In this document: positions 1 through 7,817 of the stretch, piece after piece | Numbering within the stretch: position 1 is the stretch's first letter | How the letters are laid out: each line of letters starts with the position of its first letter | NCBI RefSeq assembly: GCF_001894945.1 | Contig: NZ_BCXE01000025.1 | Span: forward strand, 62,001-126,000 | Source of the DNA: Rhodococcus ruber NBRC 15591 | GTDB taxonomy: Bacteria > Actinomycetota > Actinomycetes > Mycobacteriales > Mycobacteriaceae | Length of the DNA: 64,000 bases | Reading direction: 5' to 3' | Translations under genes and position numbers: made by a program | Notes under the pieces: model-generated | What the model saw: only the letters and a program-made list of their open reading frames with translations | Told to the model about the DNA's origin: nothing | Database searches by the model: none

Positions 1-425
1 CTCTCGGCGAAGAACGCGGTGTTCGAGGCGATCCGCATGTCGCACATCATGGCCAGGTCGCAGCCGGCGCCGACCGCGGGACCGTTGACGGCGGCGATGA
101 TCGGCACCTCGCAGTGGTAGATCGCCTTGGGCAGCCGTTGGATTCCGCGACGGTAGCCCTCCCGCAGCTGATGCGGGGCGCCCCCGAACATCCCCGTACG
201 GTCGGCCATGTCCTTGACGTTGCCGCCGGCCGAGAACGCGCTCCCGGCGCCGGTGAGGATCACCACGCGGGTCTCGTAGTCCGCGTTCGCCTCGTCCACG
301 AGCTGCACCAGCCGCTCGACGACGTCGTCGCCGGAGATCGGATTGCGCGCCTCGGGCAGGTTGATCGTCCACGTCGTGACGTGGCCTTCGCGGCTGGAGA
401 GTACGACGTCCTCGGGTGCGCTCAT
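1..425 (-). CDS. Enoyl-CoA hydratase/isomerase family protein, 3' part outside window
   Basis: The reading frame starts at ATG 425 with an AAAGGA ribosome site 9 bases upstream and runs off the left edge, giving about 141 N-terminal residues. They show the crotonase fold: the oxyanion-hole segment around FSAGGNVKDM (about residues 60-70) and the second one at VNGPAVGAGCDLAMMCD (about 115-131). Members hydrate or isomerise acyl-CoA thioesters in beta-oxidation or in degradation of aromatic or steroid side chains. The exact substrate cannot be told from the fold. A perfect palindrome lies 47 bases upstream of the start, so the gene is probably controlled by a TetR-type repressor. Confidence 0.9.
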   Translation of the reverse strand, partial: MSAPEDVVLSSREGHVTTWTINLPEARNPISGDDVVERLVQLVDEANADYETRVVILTGAGSAFSAGGNVKDMADRTGMFGGAPHQLREGYRRGIQRLPKAIYHCEVPIIAAVNGPAVGAGCDLAMMCDMRIASNTAFFAE

Positions 426-471
426 GCGGAGGTCCTTTCGGCCGACGGAACGGCAGGCAGCAGATTAGGTC

Positions 472-483
472 GAACGATCGTTC
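472..483. promoter_or_regulatory. Perfect 12-bp palindrome, candidate TetR-type operator
   Basis: GAACGATCGTTC is an uninterrupted palindrome 47 bases upstream of the enoyl-CoA hydratase start. Palindromes of this size and place are typical of TetR-family acyl-CoA-responsive repressors. No matching regulator gene is in the window, so the assignment is inference. Confidence 0.45.
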
Positions 484-542
484 AAATTACTGTGCCGAGG
501 ACCCGTTGTAAAGAGGGGGACGCCGCGACGGCCGGGCCGGCC

Positions 543-634
543 GCGCTCACGCGAAGTCGAACGCCCGCGCTCACGCGAAGTCGAACGCCCGCGCTCACGC
601 GAAGTCGAACGCCCGCGCTCACGCGAAGTCGAAC
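543..634. repeat. 24-bp tandem repeat, about 3.8 copies, overlapping a stop codon
   Basis: Near-perfect 24-base units repeat with copies at 543-566, 567-590, 591-614 and 615-634. The last unit contains the end of the leftward membrane-protein gene, its final codons FDFA and the stop. Because 24 is a multiple of three, the same codons plus stop recur downstream in frame. The array looks like a tandem amplification of the gene's 3' end. Confidence 0.9.
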
Positions 635-1959
635 AGGGGTGGGAGCACGCACACCACCAGCGCCGCCCAGATCCCGAAGACCGGCAGGTAGCGGGTCTGC
701 CAGCGTTCGACGGAGCCGAACCCGCGGCGGCCACGGACGAACCCGAACAGGAGCCGAGCCGACCAGGTGAGACCGACCAGCAGAACCAGGTTCATCCCGA
801 GTGCGGCCACCTTGTTCGGAGTGAAGCCGAACTCCGCGATTCGCGTGAGCATGGCGGTCAGCATGAGCACGTCGACCACGAGCGCAAGGACGACGAGGAC
901 GAGTTGCAGGCGGTCGAACAGGTCGGGCGGCAGATGCGGCTCGCGGGCGGAGACCGCGTACAGCAACAGGCCCAGGACGACGACGAGGATGAGGTCCATC
1001 AGGATCAACAGATTCCGGTCGACGTCGACGACGCTTCCCGTCGTCGCGAGGGCCGCGAGCAACACCAGCAGCATGACGATCGTGACGGGGGTGAACACGC
1101 GGGTGAGGACGGGCGCGATGTTCTCCACCACGTTCTGCTTCGCCTCGACCAGCCAGGCGGCGACGACGACCGCGCCCGCCGCGCCGAACGGCAGCACCCA
1201 CTCCTCGACGACCCACTCGGCATCCGTGCCGAGCGCATCGAACGCGCCGATCGTCAGACCCACCAGCACACCCCCGCCGAGGGCGAGAAGGGTGAGATAG
1301 ACGACCCATTCGCCGGTGAACCGGATGAAGTCCATCCGGCGCCGGTCGGACCGCCACTCGCCACCGACGTAGGCGAGACCGACGACGAACCACAACACGA
1401 TCGGGGTGTGGATCGCGACGATCACCTCGGTCGAACCGCTCGGGACGAAGGGGTATCCGTTAGTCACGGCCGCCGCCAGCGCGAACGGCACCAGCAGCGC
1501 CACGGCGCCGCGGGGCGACATCCGGCGCTTCCACGCGAAGTAGGCGGCGAGGAACGGGAGCACGAGCAGGCCGAGGTTGCGCGCGACGACGCCCTCGTCC
1601 AGGGTCGCCAGTCCCGCCTTCAGTGCGACGGCGCCGCCGACGGCGAGCGCGAGAACGACGAGCAACTCACGTCTGGGCCGGGGACCGCTGCCGTCCGCGG
1701 CGACGGACGTCAGGACGAGTTGCTTCCAGAGCCGATCGGAATGCTCGCGCGCGAACTCCCGGGAGATGTCGTCCACGCTGCCCATGCGCTTGACCGCGAC
1801 CAGGAAAGCCTCGTCGGCCGCCAGACCCGCGGCGGACAGATCCGAGATCTGGTCCCGCAGATGATCTTCCATCTCGTCGGCGTCGGCGGTGGAGATCACG
1901 CGACGCCGTTCGACGTAACCTCGCCATCGGCCGATCTGCGTCTCCAACGCGGCGTCCAT
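619..1959 (-). CDS. Multi-pass membrane protein with N-terminal HAAS-like domain, PadR-linked
   Basis: A 446-residue protein. Residues 1 to about 80 form a charged helical domain (EMEDHLRDQISDL, then DEAFLVAVKRMG) like the permease-prefix or HAAS domains that accompany PadR regulators. After it come about 11 hydrophobic segments. The ATG shares one base with the PadR stop (TGATG), so the two genes are translationally coupled and the product is probably the membrane arm controlled by that repressor. Substrate or role is unknown. The stop codon lies inside the last unit of a 24-bp tandem array. A longer frame exists upstream but would overlap padR fully. Confidence 0.85.
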   Translation of the reverse strand: MDAALETQIGRWRGYVERRRVISTADADEMEDHLRDQISDLSAAGLAADEAFLVAVKRMGSVDDISREFAREHSDRLWKQLVLTSVAADGSGPRPRRELLVVLALAVGGAVALKAGLATLDEGVVARNLGLLVLPFLAAYFAWKRRMSPRGAVALLVPFALAAAVTNGYPFVPSGSTEVIVAIHTPIVLWFVVGLAYVGGEWRSDRRRMDFIRFTGEWVVYLTLLALGGGVLVGLTIGAFDALGTDAEWVVEEWVLPFGAAGAVVVAAWLVEAKQNVVENIAPVLTRVFTPVTIVMLLVLLAALATTGSVVDVDRNLLILMDLILVVVLGLLLYAVSAREPHLPPDLFDRLQLVLVVLALVVDVLMLTAMLTRIAEFGFTPNKVAALGMNLVLLVGLTWSARLLFGFVRGRRGFGSVERWQTRYLPVFGIWAALVVCVLPPLFDFA

Positions 1960-2315
1960 CACGACCACCCGGGGGCCGCGGGCATCTCCGCGCAGCGCCA
2001 GACCTGGTCGAGCGCGTCCGCGACGACGTCCCACTGGCTGCGCCGTTCGGCGAGCGCGCTCCGTCCCGCGTCGGTGATCGCGTAGTGCTTGCGTCGTCGT
2101 CCGGTGTCGGAACTCCCCCACGATGCCGACACGTATCCGGACCGTTCCAGCCGGTGCAGCAGGGGGTAGAGCATTCCGTCGGTCCACTGGATCCGTCCGC
2201 CGGACAGGTCCTTGACGCGTTTGAGGATGGCGTAGCCGTAGGAATCGCCCTCGGCGAGGATTCCGAGCACGAGCGGGGTCGCCGACGCGGCCACGAGGTC
2301 CTTCTCGATGTACAT
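1959..2315 (-). CDS. PadR-family transcriptional regulator
   Basis: 118 residues with the PadR winged helix: an N-terminal segment MYIEKDLVAAS, helix-turn-helix around GDSYGYAILKRVKDLSG, and the conserved TDGMLYPLLHRLE wing region, then YAITDAGRSAL. The ATG at 2315 is preceded by GGAGACCT and lies just inside a large inverted repeat, which supports autoregulation as usual in this family. It is coupled to the downstream membrane protein by a one-base overlap. A longer N-terminal extension is possible in frame but has no ribosome site and low-complexity Arg/Pro content. Confidence 0.93.
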   Translation of the reverse strand: MYIEKDLVAASATPLVLGILAEGDSYGYAILKRVKDLSGGRIQWTDGMLYPLLHRLERSGYVSASWGSSDTGRRRKHYAITDAGRSALAERRSQWDVVADALDQVWRCAEMPAAPGWS

Positions 2316-2326
2316 AGGTCTCCTAC

Positions 2327-2364
2327 GCCTAGGTCTGCTAGGCATGAACCTAGCAGACCTAGGC
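2327..2364. promoter_or_regulatory. 16-bp inverted repeat, candidate PadR operator
   Basis: The arms 2327-2342 and 2349-2364 are perfectly complementary over 16 bases and are separated by CATGAA. The core half-site is CCTAGGTCTGCTAGG. The repeat ends 12 bases upstream of the padR start, the normal place for the operator of a self-repressing PadR. Confidence 0.75.
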
Positions 2365-2429
2365 ATAGGTCGGCCGGTCTTCGGCTGCGGACTGCGCGTC
2401 CGAAACGCCCGTCGCACGCTCTGCACAGC

Positions 2430-2464
2430 GCGGGGAGGGCGCCGGGGTCCGGCGCCCTCCCCGC
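2430..2464 (-). terminator. Strong GC hairpin, probable terminator of the gene ending at 2530
   Basis: A perfect 16-bp stem (2430-2445 with 2449-2464) closes a GGT loop, 65 bases downstream of the leftward 83-residue gene. There is no T-run, as is common for actinobacterial terminators. It also insulates the padR promoter. Confidence 0.6.
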
Positions 2465-2529
2465 GGTGGGCCTGCGTTGCTCCGTACTGCCGTGTACCAC
2501 CCGGTCGGCAGGCGGCTCCGGTGACGCGG

Positions 2530-2781
2530 TCAGCCCTTCTTCGGCTCCGCCTCCACCTCGTCGTCGTCGGCGAAGACCAACCGGCCGTCGTCCAGCGCGA
2601 CGGCCCAACGGCGCACCGGCGCCCAGTCCCGTCCGAGTTGCTCGCCGGCCTGGGCAGCCTCGCTGGCATAGTCCTCGACCACTACACCGGGTGCACGGCC
2701 CTTCTCGTCGCCGCGGCGCACCACCACCCGCGAGCCGACGGTGAGCCCGCCGCGACCTGCGTCTCCCGAGTTGTCACTCAT
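2530..2781 (-). CDS. Small conserved hypothetical protein
   Basis: 83 residues from ATG 2781. The sequence has a compact beta-rich look (TVGSRVVVRRGDE, GVVVEDYA, RRWAVALDDGRLVFADDDEVE), which suggests a small SH3-like barrel, then an acidic tail ending EPKKG. There is no signal or membrane segment. It stands alone between two likely terminator or promoter regions. I do not recognise a named family, so function is unknown. Codon use and composition fit a real gene. Confidence 0.7.
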   Translation of the reverse strand: MSDNSGDAGRGGLTVGSRVVVRRGDEKGRAPGVVVEDYASEAAQAGEQLGRDWAPVRRWAVALDDGRLVFADDDEVEAEPKKG

Positions 2782-2874
2782 AACAAATGATCATGACAGC
2801 TAATGCGCCCGCGGACATCCCAACGGCGGTTCGGCGCCCTCCGTGTCGGCTTCGGCACGTCCTCACGGCCCGAC

Positions 2875-3300
2875 TCACTCGACGATCGGGAAGAGGGAGT
2901 CGCCGTCCTCGGGACTGCCGTCGATCTGCCCTCGATCGACGCGCGAGTCCTCGACGATGACACCCTCGACCACCTCGGCGTGCTTCCCACCGCCGCCCGC
3001 GACGGCGGCGTCCCCGTCGACCACCTCGTCGACGACATCCTCGGTCAGTTCGTCGTCGGGCATGGCCGCGACCGGCCGTTCGAGCGGCTCCGCGGGTGCC
3101 ACGTCGGGCTCCTCCTCCGCGAGGCGCTGGTCCAGCGACTCGCCCTCCTGTTCCTCCCGCTGCGTGGTGCCGAATCGGTCGGCACCGCTCCAGCCCTCCG
3201 GCGGGTCCACGACCTCGTCACCGTCGTCGTTGCGGACTTCGTCGGAGTCGAGGCCCTCGCTGGGGCTGAGGGTGTCGCCGGGGCCGTCTTCGATACTCAT
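2875..3300 (-). CDS. DUF5709 family protein
   Basis: 141 residues, starting at MSIEDGP. The protein is strongly acidic and probably largely disordered. It carries the DUF5709 hallmark RFGTT followed by EGESLDQRLAEEEPDV at about residues 48-72. The family is restricted to actinobacteria and has no known function. An upstream in-frame ATG (3384) would overlap the divergent neighbour's control region, so the shorter start is preferred. The C-terminal part contains VDGDAAVAGGGGKHAEV and ends in SLFPIVE. Confidence 0.85.
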   Translation of the reverse strand: MSIEDGPGDTLSPSEGLDSDEVRNDDGDEVVDPPEGWSGADRFGTTQREEQEGESLDQRLAEEEPDVAPAEPLERPVAAMPDDELTEDVVDEVVDGDAAVAGGGGKHAEVVEGVIVEDSRVDRGQIDGSPEDGDSLFPIVE

Positions 3301-3401
3301 GACTGTGACGTACCCGAGCCGGCGAACGCGGAAACGCGCAGGTTTACCGGGGTCGGAGGCCGGATATGCCGGGGAGACGACCACAGCGAGGGAGTCTTCC
3401 C

Positions 3402-3644
3402 ATGGACGAGAACGACCTCTTCCAGCACATCGAGGAACTGGTGGACGAGGAGAAGGCGCTGCGTTCGAAGTCGAGCGGCGACGGCATGAGCGATCAGGAC
3501 CGGCAGCGCCTGCGCGCCGTCGAGGAACGCCTCGACCAGTGCTGGGACCTGCTCCGGCAACGCCGCGCGAAAGCCGAGTTCGGCAACGACCCGGACGAGG
3601 CGGAGGCGCGGCCGGTCGGGGAGGTCGAGTCCTACCGCCAGTGA
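3402..3644 (+). CDS. DUF2630 family protein
   Basis: 80 residues from ATG 3402, preceded by GGGAG. The sequence MDENDLFQHIEELVDEE, then RLRAVEERLDQCWDLLRQRRAK, matches the small helical DUF2630 family common in actinobacteria. Two amphipathic helices with a conserved LDQCWDLLRQRRA segment are visible. Function is unknown. It is followed 33 bases later by a lipoprotein gene on the same strand. Confidence 0.87.
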   Translation: MDENDLFQHIEELVDEEKALRSKSSGDGMSDQDRQRLRAVEERLDQCWDLLRQRRAKAEFGNDPDEAEARPVGEVESYRQ

Positions 3645-3677
3645 GGACCTCGTGACCGGGACCGCGAGGGGGACGGC

Positions 3678-4187
3678 GTGAGGTTCGAAAGCGTGCGGCT
3701 CAGAGCATCGAAAACTCTTGCTGCAGTGGCCCTCTCGCTCGGACTGGTCACCTCGTGCGGCGACACCCCGCCGGGTCCGGCGCCGACCACCGGCGTGCCC
3801 GCGTCGTCACCGGCACCGGTGACGGCGACGACGGCCGAGAGCACCCCCGTGCCGAACACCTCGTCGACCACAGCGACCGGGGACACCGCTCCACCGACCG
3901 ACGCGTCCTTTCCCGGCGAGAACCTGACCCCGGAGGAGGCCGGGGAACTTCAGCGTGCGGTCGACGAGGGCAGCCGGCCGTGGCGGCTGGATCCGTCCCT
4001 GGTCGCGCAGGCGTTCGTGGCGGACCGGTTCGGCTGGAGCGACACCGAGGCGCGCACGGCCGACCCGCACACCGTGGAGGTGACCGACCGGACGGACGGC
4101 AGCATCGTGGTGCTTCAGCTACGCCAGCCCGTCCGCGAGGGGGCCGACGGCATCTGGGTCGTCACGGGCGGTGTCCGGATCGACTGA
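3678..4187 (+). CDS. Putative lipoprotein
   Basis: 169 residues from GTG 3678 with a GAGGGGG-type ribosome site. A basic N-terminus, a hydrophobic stretch LAAVALSLGL and a lipobox VTSC with the acylated Cys at residue 27 indicate export and lipidation. A Thr/Ser/Pro-rich linker (about residues 30-75) follows. The C-terminal 90 residues form a small mixed domain (VDEGSRPWRLDPSLVAQAF, TVEVTDRTDGSIVVLQLRQP, GIWVVTGGVRID) of a type seen in other exported actinobacterial proteins. The molecular role is unknown. Confidence 0.8.
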   Translation: MRFESVRLRASKTLAAVALSLGLVTSCGDTPPGPAPTTGVPASSPAPVTATTAESTPVPNTSSTTATGDTAPPTDASFPGENLTPEEAGELQRAVDEGSRPWRLDPSLVAQAFVADRFGWSDTEARTADPHTVEVTDRTDGSIVVLQLRQPVREGADGIWVVTGGVRID

Positions 4188-4203
4188 GGAACCCGCGCCG
4201 GAA

Positions 4204-4992
4204 TCATGCCTGCGCCGCGGTCCGCCGCACGAGGTCGACGATCGCGACGGGAGCATCCGACTGCGGCGCGTGCCCGGCCCACGGCAGCGGCACGAACCGC
4301 GCCCCGGGAATCAGTGGGACGTACCGCACCGTCTGCGCGGATGCGACGACGTCGAGCACGCCCTGCGCGAGGGTGACGGGGCACGAGATGCGGTCGAGAC
4401 CCGTCGGCACGTCCGTCAGCACGGCATTCCACAGCATCGACCAGTAACCTTCCGATTCCGCGAAACCTCCCTTCACGGACAGGGATTCAGCCTTCGAGGT
4501 GCGCCACGGCAGGGCCCGCAGCCCGGCGGTGAGCGCAGTGCGCCCGACGGCGCTGTCCGACATCCGCTCGATCAACGGGCTGCGTGCCTTGTTGACGATC
4601 CGCGCGACGGCCATGAGCAGTCCCTGGAACGCCCGCTCCGGCGGCAATCCGAGACCGGACGGGGACAGCGCCACCACCGACCTGGCGCGCCCGCGCCGCG
4701 CCAGGTCCAACGCCAGACGGCCGCCGAGGGAGTTGCCCAGGACGTGTACCCGGTCCAGCCCGTGGGCGTCGAGGTCCGCCGCGACGGCAGCGCCGAGAGA
4801 CTCGACGGTGGGACGGGTCGGCAGCATCGGTGACGATCCGTGGCCGGGAAGGTCCACGGCCAGGACGTCGAAGTGCTCGGCGAGGCGCGGAACGAGTTCG
4901 GCGAAGTCGTCGCGAGTAGCGCCGATCCCGTGCAGGAGAAGCAGCGGCTCGCCGGAACCGGCACGTCGACAGGCCAATCGAGGAGTGTGCAT
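4204..4992 (-). CDS. Alpha/beta hydrolase
   Basis: 262 residues from ATG 4992 with CAGGA at good spacing. The fold markers are all present: the oxyanion motif LLHGIGATRDDF (about 18-29), the nucleophile elbow GNSLGG (about 95-100), an Asp in a QGVLDVVAS loop and the catalytic His in WAGHAPQSDAP near the C-terminus. Such enzymes hydrolyse esters, lactones or C-C bonds of small substrates. The long lid (about residues 120-200) suggests a hydrophobic substrate. There is no operon partner; the SRAP gene upstream is 62 bases away on the same strand. Confidence 0.9.
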   Translation of the reverse strand: MHTPRLACRRAGSGEPLLLLHGIGATRDDFAELVPRLAEHFDVLAVDLPGHGSSPMLPTRPTVESLGAAVAADLDAHGLDRVHVLGNSLGGRLALDLARRGRARSVVALSPSGLGLPPERAFQGLLMAVARIVNKARSPLIERMSDSAVGRTALTAGLRALPWRTSKAESLSVKGGFAESEGYWSMLWNAVLTDVPTGLDRISCPVTLAQGVLDVVASAQTVRYVPLIPGARFVPLPWAGHAPQSDAPVAIVDLVRRTAAQA

Positions 4993-5054
4993 CGTGCCCA
5001 TCCTGCCCGGACCGGGAGGGTGCGGCCACCCGGACGCCCGGGGACCCGGCCCCG

Positions 5055-5762
5055 TCACACCGGCTCGAGCAGCTCCGGACGGTTGTTGCGGGGGTTGTTG
5101 ACCTCGGTGCTGACCTCGTACGGACGCAGGTGAGGTTCCGGTACCGAGGCGACCAGCGCGTCGACGTCGTCGCGGTCGGTGAGGGCCGGGTCGAGCCACA
5201 CGTCGTGGAAGGACGACGGGAGCACCAGCGGACACCGCTCGTGGATCTGCCCGGCCGCATCGGTGGCCTCCGTCGTCAGCACGGTGACGGTCCACAGCCA
5301 CTTGTCGGGATGGTCGTCGGGCAGGTCCGGATCGGGCCACAGCTCGTACAGTCCCGCCATCGCGAGCACGCCGTCGCCGTGCAGGAAGTACGGGATCTTG
5401 GTGCCGTCCTCGCGCTTCTGCCACTCGAAGTACCCGTCGGCCGGCAGGATGCACCGTCGCCGCGAGGCGGCGGCCTTGAACGACGGCTTCTCGGTGATCG
5501 TCTCGCAGCGGGCATTGATCATCCGGTTGCCGATCTTCGGATCCTTCGCCCACGACGGCACGAGCCCCCACCGGGCGGACCGGAGCTGCCGCACCGCCTC
5601 CGCGCCGGGCTCGCCCTTCGGGGCGCGCTCGAGCACCACCCGCACGGTCTGCGTCGGCGCGACGTTGTACGACGGGGGCAGCGGCTCGCCCACCGTCTCC
5701 ACCACGTCGAACAGGGAGCGCAGTTCCTGATCGGTGACCGTGCTCGCATACCGACCGCACAT
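5055..5762 (-). CDS. SRAP-domain protein (YedK/HMCES type), abasic-site crosslinker
   Basis: 235 residues starting exactly at MCGRYAS, so the catalytic Cys2 becomes N-terminal after Met removal. Further SRAP signatures are PSYNVAPTQ (Asn and substrate loop), RWGLVPSWAKD, NARCET, DGYFEWQ with the active Glu, and HERCPLVL with the catalytic His. The family forms a thiazolidine crosslink with abasic sites in single-stranded DNA and shields them from error-prone processing. It usually belongs to the SOS or damage response. I saw no clear LexA box upstream. A longer in-frame start at 5846 would bury the catalytic Cys and is rejected. Confidence 0.95.
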   Translation of the reverse strand: MCGRYASTVTDQELRSLFDVVETVGEPLPPSYNVAPTQTVRVVLERAPKGEPGAEAVRQLRSARWGLVPSWAKDPKIGNRMINARCETITEKPSFKAAASRRRCILPADGYFEWQKREDGTKIPYFLHGDGVLAMAGLYELWPDPDLPDDHPDKWLWTVTVLTTEATDAAGQIHERCPLVLPSSFHDVWLDPALTDRDDVDALVASVPEPHLRPYEVSTEVNNPRNNRPELLEPV

Positions 5763-6011
5763 GGACACCCACCTTCCGTCGTCGGGCCTCGACCGGTCGG
5801 TTCCCATGGTGCCGCACCGCACCGACACGCGTGTGACGCCGGTCATCGGCGGGGGCCGTCCGGCCGGGACGCCGGACCCGGCGCGCTAGCCTGGGTGCCG
5901 GGACCGGTCGCGCGAACCCGGCGACGACGTCGCGGGCCGCCGTGGTCTCCCCGGACGTGCGGGCTCCTCGGTCCGGCACGCAGTCTGTCCCCCATCGGAT
6001 TGGAGTACACC

Positions 6012-6824
6012 GTGGTCGACCTCGCCTATGTCATCGCCGGGTCCGAAGCCACCGGCGGCGCAGGGCTGCAGGCGGATCTGAAGACGTTTCAGGAGCTGGG
6101 CGTCTACGGCGTCGGCACCACGACCTGCATCGTCTCCTTCGACCCCCGCAACAGTTGGTCGCACCGCTTCGTCCCGATCGCGCCCGAGGTCGTCGCGGAC
6201 CAGATCGAGGCGGCCACCGCGGCCCACGACCTCGACGTCGTCAAGATCGGCATGCTCGGCACCCCCGCCACGATCGACGTGGTGGCCGAAGGTCTGCGTG
6301 GCCGGTCGTGGCGGCACGTCGTTCTGGACCCGGTGCTGATCTGCAAGGGTCAGGAACCCGGGGCGGCGCTCGACACCGACAACGCGCTGCGTGAGTCCGT
6401 GCTTCCCCTGGCCACGGTGGTCACCCCCAACCTGTTCGAGGCCCGCACCCTGGCGGGAATGGACCGCATCGACACCGTCGACGACCTCGTCGAGGCCGCT
6501 CGCCGCATCCATGCCCTGGGCCCGCGGTACGTCCTGGCCAAGGGCGGCGTCGAACTCGCCGGTGACGATGCCGTCGACGTGCTCTTCGACGGCGAGCAGG
6601 TCACCGTCCTCGCCGCGCCGAAGGTCGGCCGGGAACGGGTGTCGGGTGCCGGCTGCACTCTCGCCGCGGCCGTGACCGCCGAACTCGCCAAGGGCGCCGA
6701 CGTGCCGGCCGCCGTCGCGCTCGCGAAGGACTTCGTCACCGCCGGTATCGAGGGCCGGGTCGGGGCGCACACCCCGTTCGACACGGTGTGGCAGGGCGCG
6801 TACGCGGCGTCGCGCTCCGCGTAG
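6012..6824 (+). CDS. pdxK: Pyridoxine/pyridoxal-type kinase of the ThiD/PdxK family
   Basis: 270 residues from GTG 6012 with GGAG seven bases upstream. It is a ribokinase-fold kinase with AGSEATGGAGLQADLKTFQELG near the N-terminus, DPVLICKG in the middle, the VTPNLFEA motif, and the anion-hole/catalytic segment GAGCTLAAAV near residue 215. The segment TTTCIVSFDPRNSWSHRF resembles the ThiD2-like B6 kinases of firmicutes more than pathway ThiD, so phosphorylation of pyridoxal, pyridoxine or pyridoxamine is the likelier job. Hydroxymethylpyrimidine kinase activity is the alternative. It is not in a thiamine gene cluster. Confidence 0.85.
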   Translation: MVDLAYVIAGSEATGGAGLQADLKTFQELGVYGVGTTTCIVSFDPRNSWSHRFVPIAPEVVADQIEAATAAHDLDVVKIGMLGTPATIDVVAEGLRGRSWRHVVLDPVLICKGQEPGAALDTDNALRESVLPLATVVTPNLFEARTLAGMDRIDTVDDLVEAARRIHALGPRYVLAKGGVELAGDDAVDVLFDGEQVTVLAAPKVGRERVSGAGCTLAAAVTAELAKGADVPAAVALAKDFVTAGIEGRVGAHTPFDTVWQGAYAASRSA

Positions 6825-7002
6825 GGCCCCCTCTCCGTCGGCGGGCCGGATTCGCCTACCGGAGTGCAGATCCGGACGTCGACAACCGTCGGGACGGTTG
6901 TCGATGTCGGGAACCGGAGCGCGTAGCCCGGTATCGCGATGCGCGGGTGCGCCCGGCGCCTATCGTGGACGGGCATCCGTCCGCTCGCCGAGAGGATCTT
7001 CG

Positions 7003-7701
7003 ATGACCACGACCCGGTCCGCGCTCGTCACCGGCGGCACCGGCGGTCTCGGTGCCGCCGTCACGACGCATCTGCTCGAGGCGGGCTGGCGGGTCGTGGT
7101 CCCCTGGGTGGCTCGTACCGAACTCGGGCGGCTCGGGGACCATCCGAGTCTGCATCTCGTGGAGGCGGACGTGTCGGACGACGCGCAGCTGCGGCAGGCC
7201 GTCGCGCTCGCGGCCGCCGACGACTCCGCGCCGCTGTTCGGCGTGGTGAATCTGGTGGGCGGGTTCACCTCGGGCTCCCGGGTACACGAGACGCCCGTCG
7301 AGGTCCTCGACGCCCAGCTGGATCTGAACCTGCGTACCGCCTACGCCGTGACCCGCGCGGCGCTGCCGCACCTGCTCGCGGGCGGCGGCGGGTCGGTGGT
7401 CTGCATGTCCACCGCGGCGACGAAACGGCCGTTCGCCGGGGGTGCCGCGTACGTCGCGTCGAAGGCTGCCGTGACCGCACTGGCCGAGACCCTGGCCGTC
7501 GAGTACGCCGGCGACGGTGTCCGGGTCAACGCGCTGCTGCCCGTCGTCATCGACACACCCGCGAACCGGGCGGCGATGCCCGACGCGGACCGGCGCTCGT
7601 GGTCGCGGCCGGCCGAGGTCGCGCGGGTGATCCGGTTCCTGCTCTCCGACGACGGCGCCGCCGTCACCGGGGCTTCGATCCCCGTCACCCACGTGGGCTG
7701 A
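7003..7701 (+). CDS. Short-chain dehydrogenase/reductase
   Basis: 232 residues from ATG 7003 with an AGAGGA ribosome site. The Rossmann motif TGGTGGLGAAV (about 9-19), a NLVGG segment in place of the usual NNAG, the catalytic Ser in MSTAATKRPF, and YVASK with catalytic Tyr and Lys are present. C-terminal VTGASIPVTHVG is typical of classical SDRs. Substrate is unknown; the gene stands alone between pdxK and the convergent UbiB-like gene. The NLVGG variant may alter cofactor geometry but is seen in other actinobacterial members. Confidence 0.9.
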   Translation: MTTTRSALVTGGTGGLGAAVTTHLLEAGWRVVVPWVARTELGRLGDHPSLHLVEADVSDDAQLRQAVALAAADDSAPLFGVVNLVGGFTSGSRVHETPVEVLDAQLDLNLRTAYAVTRAALPHLLAGGGGSVVCMSTAATKRPFAGGAAYVASKAAVTALAETLAVEYAGDGVRVNALLPVVIDTPANRAAMPDADRRSWSRPAEVARVIRFLLSDDGAAVTGASIPVTHVG

Positions 7702-7764
7702 CGCGCCGGACACACCACGCCCCGCCCGGGCCGGCTGGAACCGAGCGAACGGACCATGCCGCCG

Positions 7765-7795
7765 GCGTGCGGAGCTGGGCGATGGGTCCGCACGC
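7765..7795. terminator. Hairpin between convergent genes
   Basis: A perfect 9-bp stem (7765-7773 with 7787-7795, GCGTGCGGA) with a 13-base loop lies between the stop of the SDR (7701) and the end of the convergent kinase-like gene (7818). It probably serves as a bidirectional terminator. Confidence 0.5.
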
Positions 7796-7817
7796 TCCGC
7801 GGCCCGGCGCCTCCGTG

